64,000 nucleotides of DNA, from positions 167,292 through 231,291 of the forward strand of contig NZ_JAOVZT010000002.1 of NCBI RefSeq assembly GCF_025716945.1, read 5' to 3'. A program made the position numbers and the translations under genes. This document shows, one piece after another, positions 57,220 through 64,000 of this stretch. The stretch comes from Geodermatophilus sp. YIM 151500 (GTDB lineage: Bacteria > Actinomycetota > Actinomycetes > Mycobacteriales > Geodermatophilaceae). The notes below the pieces were generated by a model. It was not told the DNA's origin. It did no database searches and saw only the letters and a program-made list of their open reading frames with translations. The first letter of the stretch is position 1. Each line of letters begins with the position of its first letter.

Positions 57220-59088
57220 TCAGGCGGCGGACTCGGATCCGCCGTCGCCGCCGCGGTTGGCGCCACCGCGCCGCCGACGACGGCGGCGCGGCTTGCCGCC
57301 GCCCTCGCCGGCTCCGGTGGGCCGGCCGCTGCCGGCACCGTCGTCGGCGCCCTCCACATCGGCGGGCGCAGACCCGCTGTCGGCTGCGGCTCCGGCGGTC
57401 CGGCGGGTGCGGCGCCGCGGCCGGCTCTTGCCGCCGCCCGCGGGACCTTCGTCGTCCCGGTCGGGCCCCCGACCGCCGGGGCGGCTGCGCTTGCCGGTCT
57501 CGCCCAGGTCCTCCACGGCCTCGGCGTCGAGGCCCGCGCGGGTGCGCTGGGCGCGCGGCAGCCGACCGGTCGCCCCCTCGGGCACGTCCAGGTCGGCGTA
57601 GACCCACGGCGAGGTGGAGTAGGTCTCGGCCGGCTCGTCGAAGTCGAGGCCGAGCGCCTTGTTGATCAGCTGCCAGCGGGGGATGTCGTCCCAGTCGACC
57701 AGCGTGACCGCGACCCCGGTCTGCCCCGCCCGTCCGGTGCGGCCGATCCGGTGCACGTAGGTCTTCTCGTCCTCGGGGCACTGGTAGTTGACCACGTGGC
57801 TGACGCCGGTGACGTCGATGCCGCGCGCGGCCACGTCGGTGGCCACGAGCACGTCCACCTTGCCGCTGCGGAAGGCGCGCAGCGCCTGCTCGCGGGCGCC
57901 CTGGCCCAGGTCGCCGTGCACGGCGGCCGCCGCGAAGCCGCGCTCGACCAGCTCGTCGGCCACCTTCTGCGCGGTGCGCTTGGTGCGGCAGAAGACCATC
58001 ACCAGGCCGCGACCGCGCGCCTGCAGCACGCGGGACAGCAGCTCGGGCTTGTCCAGGTTGTGCGCCCGGTAGACGAACTGCGTGGTCTGCGGGACGGTCG
58101 AGCCCTCGTCGTTGCCGTGCGCGCGGATGTGCGTCGGCTGGCTCATGAACTGGCGGGCCAGGTTGACGATCGGGCCGGGCATCGTGGCCGAGAACAGCAT
58201 GGTCTGCCGGCGGTCGGGCACCATGCCGAGGATCCGCTCGATGTCGGGAAGGAAGCCCAGGTCGAGCATCTCGTCGGCCTCGTCGAGCACGAGGACGCCG
58301 ATCTTGCCGAGGATCAGGTGGCCCTGCTGGGCCAGGTCGAGCAGCCGGCCGGGCGTGCCGACGACGACGTCGACTCCCTGCTGCAGCGCCTGGACCTGCG
58401 GCTCGTACGCGCGGCCGCCGTAGATGGACTGCACCCGCACGCCGCGCTTGGACGCGGCGGCGGACAGGTCGCGGGCGACCTGCACGCACAACTCCCGGGT
58501 CGGGACGACGACCAGCGCCTGCGGGACCCCGTCGGCGCCCTCGGCCGGGGGGACGACGCGCTGCAGCAGCGGGACGCCGAAGCCGAGGGTCTTGCCGGTG
58601 CCGGTGCGGGCCTGCCCGATCAGGTCGTGGCCGTTGAGCGCGAGCGGGAGCGTGAGCTCCTGGATCGCGAAGGTGCGGGTGATGCCCACCTCGGCCAGCG
58701 CGGCGACGACGTCGGGGTGGATGTCGAAATCGCTGAACAGCGGGCTGGTTTCCTCGACCGGTGCGCCGCCGAGGGCCTCGACGGTCTGCACGAGCTGCTC
58801 GGGGTCGGGGGCGCCGGTCTCGGCGTGGTCGATCGCCGGGTTGTTGCCGATCGCGGGGGTGTCGCCGGTCGCCGGGGTGTTCCCGCTCGCGGGGGTGTCG
58901 TCGATCGCGGGGGTGTTGTCGATGGAGGTCAGTGCTCTCGCCTCTGGTTCGCCGGGGACGGGCGCCGGCGTGGGGTGCCGCGCCGGAGCCGCGTCTCGAT
59001 CTGGTCGCGGGATGGAGTTCCAGCGCCGACTCGGCCAGCGGACCGGGCGTGCTGCCCGTGGGACAGCCCTCGCGGGGCTCTCGGTCAC
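57220..59088 (-). CDS. DEAD-box ATP-dependent RNA helicase (RhlE-type)
   Basis: 622 residues from GTG 59088. All core motifs are present: Q motif FAIQELTLPLAL, I ARTGTGKT, PTRELCVQ, TPGRLLDL, II DEAD, III SAT, IV VFCRTK, V ATDVAARGID, VI HRIGRTGR. The long C-terminal tail is Arg/Gly-rich ([16 protein letters not shown]), suited to RNA binding. The first 110 residues before the core include five-residue repeats (TPAID, TPASG, TPATG, TPAIG) from 15-bp DNA repeats; the true start is uncertain because no better ATG/GTG exists. Corresponds to Rv3211, next to a ferritin-like gene. Confidence 0.93.
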   Translation of the reverse strand: MTESPARAVPRAARPVRWPSRRWNSIPRPDRDAAPARHPTPAPVPGEPEARALTSIDNTPAIDDTPASGNTPATGDTPAIGNNPAIDHAETGAPDPEQLVQTVEALGGAPVEETSPLFSDFDIHPDVVAALAEVGITRTFAIQELTLPLALNGHDLIGQARTGTGKTLGFGVPLLQRVVPPAEGADGVPQALVVVPTRELCVQVARDLSAAASKRGVRVQSIYGGRAYEPQVQALQQGVDVVVGTPGRLLDLAQQGHLILGKIGVLVLDEADEMLDLGFLPDIERILGMVPDRRQTMLFSATMPGPIVNLARQFMSQPTHIRAHGNDEGSTVPQTTQFVYRAHNLDKPELLSRVLQARGRGLVMVFCRTKRTAQKVADELVERGFAAAAVHGDLGQGAREQALRAFRSGKVDVLVATDVAARGIDVTGVSHVVNYQCPEDEKTYVHRIGRTGRAGQTGVAVTLVDWDDIPRWQLINKALGLDFDEPAETYSTSPWVYADLDVPEGATGRLPRAQRTRAGLDAEAVEDLGETGKRSRPGGRGPDRDDEGPAGGGKSRPRRRTRRTAGAAADSGSAPADVEGADDGAGSGRPTGAGEGGGKPRRRRRRRGGANRGGDGGSESAA

Positions 59089-59333
59089 CTGCCCTGACGG
59101 GCGGCGTCCGGCGAGGAGTCAGCGCGCAGATACCAGCAAGCCGAACGGCTCGCCGATTCCCATGCTAACCCGCGCAGCCGATAGCCTCGGCCCGCCGCAC
59201 CGCAGGACGCCGCGGGCGCCACCCGTCCGGGGGACCGCGCCGCCGTCCGCGGGGGCGGCGACCCGCCACCGCTGACCCGCCGTTCCGAACCCGCCGTCCG
59301 CGGGCGCCGTCCCCGCCGACGCTAGGAGCTGCC

Positions 59334-59984
59334 GTGACCTCGGTCGACACCCGCGCCGTCGTCGACCTCCTGGGCGCGCTCGCTTACGCGGAGCTCACCG
59401 CGTTCGACCGGCTGGCCGAGGACGCCCGCCTGGCCCCGACGCTTGCCGGCCGGGCCGCCCTGGCCCGCATGGCGGCCGCGGAGATCGGTCACCACGACCG
59501 GCTGGCCCAGCGGCTGACCGAACTCGGGACCGAGCCCGCCACGGCGATGGCCCCGTTCACCGCAGCGCTCGACGCCTTCCACGAGCAGACCCGGCCCGGC
59601 AACTGGCTGGAGGGGTTGGTCAAGGCGTACGTCGGCGACGGGCTGGCCACCGACTTCTACCGCGAGGTCGCCGCCTTCCTGCCGGATCCCGACCGCGACC
59701 TGGTGCTCGAGGTGCTGGCCGACACCGGGCACGCGGAGTTCGCCGTCCGCGAGGTGCGGGCCGCCATCGCCGCCGACCGCACGGTCGCCGGCCGGCTGTC
59801 GCTGTGGGCGCGGCGGCTGGTGGGGGAGGCGATCACGCAGTCGCAGGCGGTCATCGCCGAGCACGACCAGCTGGCGCTGCTGCTGACCGCGGGCACCGGC
59901 AACCTGGCGGGGGTGGCCCGGCTGATCGAGCGGCTCACCGCCGCCCACACCGAGCGGATGCGCGTGCTGGGCCTGCGGGGATGA
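59334..59984 (+). CDS. Ferritin-like (MiaE-like fold) protein
   Basis: 216 residues from GTG 59334, with TAGGAG upstream. A four-helix diiron layout is suggested by AYAELTAFDRL, AAAEIGHHDRL (ExxH), DGLATDFYREVAAF, and a second DTGHAEFAVREV near the C-terminal half. It matches actinobacterial ferritin-like proteins divergent from the DEAD-box helicase (Rv3210c-like position). The reaction is unknown; tRNA hydroxylase or reductase-type activity is possible but unproven. Confidence 0.83.
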   Translation: MTSVDTRAVVDLLGALAYAELTAFDRLAEDARLAPTLAGRAALARMAAAEIGHHDRLAQRLTELGTEPATAMAPFTAALDAFHEQTRPGNWLEGLVKAYVGDGLATDFYREVAAFLPDPDRDLVLEVLADTGHAEFAVREVRAAIAADRTVAGRLSLWARRLVGEAITQSQAVIAEHDQLALLLTAGTGNLAGVARLIERLTAAHTERMRVLGLRG

Positions 59985-60001
59985 GCGTCGGCCGCTCCCG
60001 G

Positions 60002-60160
60002 TCAGCGCAGGCCGTTCGCCGGCCGGGACGGCGCCACCACACGCCGCGCCGCCCGCGCGAGGAGGGACGGCTCGGGGTTCCAGACGTCCGCCTCCTCCGG
60101 GTCCCACGCGTACGTGGGGACCGGTCCGGACCAGTCGTGGAGCCGGTCGAGCCGGGGCAC
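60002..60160 (-). CDS. Possible small gene or gene remnant of 52 codons
   Basis: Frame from GTG 60160: starts MPRLDRLHDWSGPVPTYAWD, continues PEEADVWNPEPSLLARAARR and ends VVAPSRPANGLR. Nearly all codons end in G or C (about 50 of 52), which is a coding sign here, and the residue mix (three Trp, acidic centre, basic end) is protein-like. The same frame stays codon-like for a few codons upstream (DVGVIV) before a stop, with no ribosome site. It may be the 3' relic of a longer gene. I recognise no family. Confidence 0.35.
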   Translation of the reverse strand: MPRLDRLHDWSGPVPTYAWDPEEADVWNPEPSLLARAARRVVAPSRPANGLR

Positions 60161-60316
60161 GATGACGCCGACGTCGAGCGGTGGCCGAGGCGGTGCTCGG
60201 CTCTGACGTAGCGGCTCAGGTCGTCACCAGGGGATAGCGGTCGGGGAGCACCCGCGAGCAGCCGACCGACTCGACGGGCACGGGTCCCGACCGGACGGGC
60301 CCGCCGGACGACGAAC

Positions 60317-60402
60317 GGGGCGCCCCCGCCCGCTGGAGGGGACGCCCCGGCAAGGACCCCGGTGCCTCTCGCACGCTCGGCGCGGAGCCCTGCACCGGGG
60401 CC
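60317..60402 (+). repeat. Stop-codon hairpin element family, copy 6, with a second adjacent hairpin
   Basis: GGACCCCGGTGC (60354-60365) pairs with GCACCGGGGCC (60392-60402) leaving one A unpaired; the loop holds CTCGCACGCTCGGCGCGGAG. A neighbouring GGGGCG...CGCCCC hairpin (60317-60348) precedes it. It lies 11 bases past the 3' end of the DUF3107 gene, in reverse orientation to that gene. The remainder of 59985-60413 holds only the small frame at 60002-60160. Confidence 0.78.
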
Positions 60403-60413
60403 GGTTGAGCGCG

Positions 60414-60647
60414 TCAGGCCCCGGCGATGAAGCCCACCCGTCGCTGGTCGGCCTGGGCGATCTCGACGTAGGCGATGCGGTCGACGGGGACGACCACCCG
60501 CCGGCCGCGCTCGTCGACGAGGGTCAGCAGCCCGTCCTTCGAGCTGGACATGGCCTTCGACACCTCCTCGGCGATCTCGTCGGGTGTCTTGGGGCTGTCG
60601 ATGACCAGCTCCCTGGGGGAGTGCTGGACGCCGATCTTGACTTCCAC
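60414..60647 (-). CDS. DUF3107 family protein
   Basis: 77 residues from GTG 60647 with GAGGAGG upstream: MEVKIGVQHSPRELVIDSPK, then TPDEIAEEVSKAM and VVVPVDRIAYVEI. This is the conserved actinobacterial DUF3107 (Rv3208A/TB9.4 in M. tuberculosis), a very short alpha/beta protein of unknown function. It lies beside a TetR gene, as in mycobacteria (Rv3208). Confidence 0.9.
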   Translation of the reverse strand: MEVKIGVQHSPRELVIDSPKTPDEIAEEVSKAMSSSKDGLLTLVDERGRRVVVPVDRIAYVEIAQADQRRVGFIAGA

Positions 60648-60764
60648 TGGGGCGATGCCTCCTCGGTTCGCGGCTGCCTCCCACGCTAGTGCAGCGGCCG
60701 AGCGGCCACCGCGCCGTTCGGGTGCGCCGTCAGCGAACGGACGGCGCCTTCGGGGAATTGCGCC

Positions 60765-61451
60765 TCAGGAGGACGCGGCCGGGCCCGGGTCGACGGCGGG
60801 CGCCGCCGCGGCCCGCGACTCGGCGTCCTCGAGCCGCGGGAAGCCGGAGATGCCGCGCCAGGCCAGCGACGACATCAGCGACACCGCTTCGTCGCGGGAG
60901 ACGGTGCCCTTGCGGGGCAGCCACCAGCGCGCGCTCGTCTCGGCCAGCCCGGTCAGCCCCGAGGCCAGCAGCAGGGCGCGTTCGGCGTCGGCGCCGGTGT
61001 CGGCGGCGATCACCTCGGCGATCGCCTCGACGCACACCCGCGTTCCCCGGTCGACGGTCGCCCGGACGTCGCCGTCGTTGCGCAGGTCGGACTCGAAGAC
61101 CAGGCGGAAGGCCTCGCCCTCGGCGTCGATGAAGTCGAAGTAGGCGCGGACGGCGGCGTCGACCCGGGCGCGGTTGTCGTCGATGCCCGACATCGCGTCG
61201 CCGACCCGCTCGGCCAGCACGCCGACGTGCTCCTCGAGCAGCGCCAGGTACAGCTCCCGCTTGCCGGGGAAGTGCTGGTACAGCACCGGCTTGCTGACCC
61301 CGGCCCGGACGGCGATGTCGTCCATCGCGGCGGCGTGGAAGCCCTGCGCGACGAAGACGTCCTGCGCGGCCCGCAACAGCTGCAGCCGGCGCGCGTTCCG
61401 CGGTAGGCGGGCGGTGCGGCGAGCGGGCGCAGCGGCGCGGGGTGGTTGCAT
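60765..61451 (-). CDS. TetR-family transcriptional regulator
   Basis: 228 residues. N-terminal HTH: RLQLLRAAQDVFVAQGFHAAAMDDIAVRAGVSKPVLYQHFPGKRELYLALL; C-terminal ligand-binding domain with DLRNDGDVRATVDRGTRVCVEAIAEVI. TAACCT on the minus strand (61461-61466) sits nine bases before the ATG. It is divergent from the alpha/beta hydrolase gene with about 70 bp between, so it may control that gene. Position equals Rv3208. Confidence 0.92.
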   Translation of the reverse strand: MQPPRAAAPARRTARLPRNARRLQLLRAAQDVFVAQGFHAAAMDDIAVRAGVSKPVLYQHFPGKRELYLALLEEHVGVLAERVGDAMSGIDDNRARVDAAVRAYFDFIDAEGEAFRLVFESDLRNDGDVRATVDRGTRVCVEAIAEVIAADTGADAERALLLASGLTGLAETSARWWLPRKGTVSRDEAVSLMSSLAWRGISGFPRLEDAESRAAAAPAVDPGPAASS

Positions 61452-61519
61452 GGCCAGACGAGGTTACCGGCGGGTCGCCCGCCCCGCCCGGGCCCGGACC
61501 GCCGATTACCGTCGCGGTG

Positions 61520-62563
61520 ATGCCCGACGACGTCCCGCCTCCTCCGACCCCGCGCCCGGCCGTGCCGTCCCGGGCTGTCCTGCCGGCGGTCGCCGGCGTC
61601 CGACCGCCGTGGCCGGGGGAGCGGGTGCACCTGCCCGGCGGCCAGCTCTTCCTCCGGCGCACCCCCTGGTCCGGGCCCGTCGACGGGCCCCGGGACGGCG
61701 CGCCGCGGGAGCGCGCGCTGTACGTCCACGGCCTGGGCGGGGCCTCGACGAACTGGACCGACCTGGCGGCGCTGCTCGCCGTCCGCTTCGACGGCTGGGC
61801 GGTGGACCTGCCCGGCTTCGGCCGGTCGCAGCCCCCGGCGCGGGGCGGCTACAGCGTGCGGGGTCACGGCCGGGCGGTCGTCGACGTCCTCGAGCACGTC
61901 CGGGACCTGCCGGGGCCCGGCGCCGGGCGGCCGGTGCACGTCCTGGGCAACTCCCTCGGGGGCCTGGTCAGCCTGCTCGTCGCCGCCCGCCGCCCCGACC
62001 TGGTCGCCTCGCTGACGCTGATCTCCCCGGCCATGCCGGTCTACCGGGTGCCGCAGGCGTTCAGCCGGGCGCTGCTGCTGCTGTTCCTCCCCGGCATCCC
62101 GACGCTGGCCGAGCGGCGGTTGGCCGGCATCGCTCCGGAGCAGCACGTGCGCAACATGATCCGGATGTGCTTCGGCGACCCGTCGCGCATCCCGCCGGAG
62201 CGCCTCGCGGAGGCCGTCGAGGAGATGCGCGAGCGCGGCGAGCAGCCGTGGGCCGACCGGGCGCTGACGCGCAGCATGCGGGGCCTGCTGGCCAGCTACC
62301 TGAAGGTGGGCGGGGCCAACGCCTGGCGGCTGGCCCGGCGGTTGCGCCCGCCCACCCTGGTGGTGTGGGGCGGGCGTGACCGGCTCGTCGACCCCCGGCT
62401 GGCCCCCCGCCTCGCGGCCGTCGTCCCGGACGCCCGGCTCCTGGAGCTGCCCGACGTCGGGCACGTCGCCCAGCTGGAGACGCCGGAGCCGGTGGCCCGG
62501 GCCGTGCTCGGACTCGCCGAGGAGCTCGACCCGCCGGTGACCGCCGCCGCCGAGGTCTCCTGA
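61520..62563 (+). CDS. Alpha/beta hydrolase
   Basis: 347 residues from ATG 61520; TACCGT (61507-61512) lies seven bases upstream, supporting this start and a leaderless mRNA. Landmarks: LYVHGLGGASTNWTDL, VDLPGFGRSQPP, nucleophile elbow VLGNSLGGLVSLL, TLVVWGGRDRLVDP (acid) and DVGHVAQLETP (His). The N-terminal 45 residues are Pro-rich. It is divergent from the TetR regulator. Substrate unknown. Confidence 0.9.
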   Translation: MPDDVPPPPTPRPAVPSRAVLPAVAGVRPPWPGERVHLPGGQLFLRRTPWSGPVDGPRDGAPRERALYVHGLGGASTNWTDLAALLAVRFDGWAVDLPGFGRSQPPARGGYSVRGHGRAVVDVLEHVRDLPGPGAGRPVHVLGNSLGGLVSLLVAARRPDLVASLTLISPAMPVYRVPQAFSRALLLLFLPGIPTLAERRLAGIAPEQHVRNMIRMCFGDPSRIPPERLAEAVEEMRERGEQPWADRALTRSMRGLLASYLKVGGANAWRLARRLRPPTLVVWGGRDRLVDPRLAPRLAAVVPDARLLELPDVGHVAQLETPEPVARAVLGLAEELDPPVTAAAEVS

Positions 62564-62739
62564 CCCCCGCGACCGGCGACGCGCCGGTGGTGCGGAAGGT
62601 TCCCGCCGTGTCGCACCGCCGCACGCCCGCCTCTGGCCGAGGCAGCGTGAGAGGCTGCACCACCGGGGGCAGGCGCCACCGCGCCGCGCCCGTCCGGTCG
62701 AGCGGGGCCCGGACCGACGACGACGGCAGGGGAGCGGAC

Positions 62740-63972
62740 GTGGGGGGACGTCGCCTCGACGAGCGACCGGACGTCCGGCGGACGCCCGGGCGGACCGCGC
62801 CACCGCCGTCCGTCCGTCCCGCCGCCTCCGCCCGGCCCGGTGCCGTCGCCTCCGCCCGGCCCGCTGCCGCCGGGCGGCCGGTGCCAACCGGCCGTCCTCC
62901 CGTGCCGCCCCGACCCGACGCCACGGCCCGCCCGGCTCCGGCGGTCCGGCCCGCCGTCCCCCCGCGGCCTGCCGGCGCCGCCTACCCCTCCCGATCCGGC
63001 GTCGGCCTCCGGCCCGGCCTCGCGCGGCCCGACGCCCCGTCGCCCCTCACCGCGGGACCTCCGGGCGGACCGCCCGCCGCGAGCCCGCCGGTGGGGCCCG
63101 GGCGGCGACCGGCCGGCCCGCTCGTGGCCGACCCGGACGTGGACCGGCACAGGAGGCGGTCGGCGCCGCAGCCGGCGGGGCGGGTGCGGCGCTTCGTGCG
63201 GCGCTACGGCTGGCGCGCCTACGCCGTCCCGATCCTGGCCGTCGCGACGATCGGCACGCTCGCCGATCTCGCCCTCGACGCGCCGGCGTCGTCCCGGACG
63301 GACGCGGCCGCCGTCGTCGGTGCCGCGACGCCGTCGGTCGGGGTGCTGCCCCCCGTGGAGGAGGACGCGCCGCCCCCTGCCGAGGCCGACGCCGGGCCGA
63401 CCGAGGAGGCGGCCCCCGGTCCCGCGGAGGGGTACGTCGAGCGGGGCGCCGGGTCGGTCACCGTCGTCGACGGCACCTCGCCGGTCTACGGAACCGGCCC
63501 GCTGCAGCGCTTCGTCGTCGAGACCGAGGACGGCATCGAGGTCGACGGCGCGGCGTTCGCGGGGGCCGTGGAGGCGACCCTCGGCGACCCGCGGTCGTGG
63601 GGTGCCGGCGGGCGGATGTCCTTCCAGCGCGTCGGCGCGGCCGAGGCCGCCGGCGGTGCGTACGAGTTCCGGGTCAGCTTGATCAGCCCCGGCAGCATGG
63701 AGACCTACTGCCCCGGCGTCGGCACCGGCGGCTACACCTCGTGCCGCTACGGGGAACGCGCCGTCATCAACCTGGCCCGCTGGGCCACCGCCGTGCCGCA
63801 CTACGACGGCGACGTCGCCACCTACCGGCAGTACGTCGTGAACCACGAGGTCGGGCACGCGCTCGGCAACGGCCACGAGGACTGCCCCGGCCCGGGTCAG
63901 CCCGCGCCGGTGATGCAGCAGCAGACGCTGGGCCTCGACGGCTGCACCCGCAACGCCTGGCCGTACCCATAG
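62740..63972 (+). CDS. DUF3152 protein, membrane-anchored zinc metallopeptidase-like
   Basis: 410 residues from GTG 62740, chosen because AGGGGAG lies five bases upstream and third-position GC falls off before it. A long Pro/Arg/Ala-rich cytoplasmic part (about 150 residues) precedes one transmembrane segment (AYAVPILAVATIGTLADLAL), a Pro/Glu spacer, and an outside DUF3152 domain ending in YVVNHEVGHALGNGHEDCPG, the HExxHxxxxxH zinc motif. Four Cys (TYCPG, YTSCRY, DCPG, DGCTR) may form two disulfides. Corresponds to Rv3207c. Likely a secreted or anchored protease; target unknown. Confidence 0.88.
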   Translation: MGGRRLDERPDVRRTPGRTAPPPSVRPAASARPGAVASARPAAAGRPVPTGRPPVPPRPDATARPAPAVRPAVPPRPAGAAYPSRSGVGLRPGLARPDAPSPLTAGPPGGPPAASPPVGPGRRPAGPLVADPDVDRHRRRSAPQPAGRVRRFVRRYGWRAYAVPILAVATIGTLADLALDAPASSRTDAAAVVGAATPSVGVLPPVEEDAPPPAEADAGPTEEAAPGPAEGYVERGAGSVTVVDGTSPVYGTGPLQRFVVETEDGIEVDGAAFAGAVEATLGDPRSWGAGGRMSFQRVGAAEAAGGAYEFRVSLISPGSMETYCPGVGTGGYTSCRYGERAVINLARWATAVPHYDGDVATYRQYVVNHEVGHALGNGHEDCPGPGQPAPVMQQQTLGLDGCTRNAWPYP

Positions 63973-64000
63973 CCGGCCTCCGACCTCCGGCCTCCGACCT
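63973..64000. repeat. 14-bp tandem repeat after the DUF3152 stop (runs into the window end)
   Basis: Two identical 14-bp units (CCGGCCTCCGACCT) start directly after the TAG. The array may continue past the window. Confidence 0.8.

Overview
This window comes from a very GC-rich actinobacterium. Codons end almost always in G or C, GTG starts are frequent, and there are WhiB, MtrA/MtrB/LpqB, coenzyme F420 and ESX-type genes. The gene order strongly recalls the Mycobacterium tuberculosis segments rml-fbi-whiB2-manB-manA-sahH-mtrAB-lpqB-secA1 and Rv3207c-Rv3211. The intergenic style suggests Geodermatophilaceae (Blastococcus, Geodermatophilus, Modestobacter type), but that family assignment is inference.

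Layout. 1-2.8 kb holds two exported surface proteins: a repeat protein with an Excalibur tail (cut by the window edge) and an LPXTG-type protein. 2.8-6.4 kb holds all four dTDP-L-rhamnose genes (rmlA, rmlB, rmlD, rmlC). 6.5-9.1 kb holds the F420 genes cofE and cofD, divergent from whiB2. 9.3-16.6 kb holds a membrane protein, a zincin-like protein, DUF3499, manB, a Trm112-like protein, an SIS protein, a DUF808 protein and manA; manB and manA serve mannose activation. 16.7-29.2 kb holds ahcY, the mtrA-mtrB-lpqB signalling operon, comF, hpf, an F420/flavin PPOX protein, an SDR and secA.

29.3-36.6 kb looks like an inserted catabolic cluster for a sugar acid or hydroxy acid: IlvD/Edd dehydratase, FMN alpha-hydroxyacid oxidase, an atypical Nramp-fold transporter, a broken PfkB kinase, a DapA-like aldolase and a D-2-hydroxyacid dehydrogenase. 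36.7-41.8 kb holds a DUF6459-like protein, a LysM protein, an HTH protein, a SAF (CpaB-like) protein and a CpaE/MinD-like ATPase. 41.9-48.9 kb holds a WS/DGAT-like protein with an altered active site, DUF6912, and a divergent pair made of a giant FHA-FtsK (EssC/EccC-like) ATPase and a WXG100-like protein. 49-64 kb is conserved housekeeping and hypothetical genes: MaoC, NUDIX, DUF6758, PH, PHP, a RecB-like nuclease, MpaB, hydrolases, a PQQ-type propeller, a DEAD-box helicase, a ferritin-like protein, DUF3107, TetR and DUF3152.

The least expected signal is not a gene. A family of GC-rich hairpins begins at, or within a few bases of, stop codons. Its arms co-vary, it keeps one unpaired A, and its loop core is conserved. 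I count six copies, two of them expanded into tandem arrays of about 45 bp. Other recurring themes are -10 hexamers placed 6-10 nt before start codons (leaderless mRNAs), two micro-ORFs that end in GTGA overlaps with the next gene, and short tandem duplications covering gene 3' ends. I saw no rRNA, tRNA, CRISPR array, insertion sequence or replication origin.
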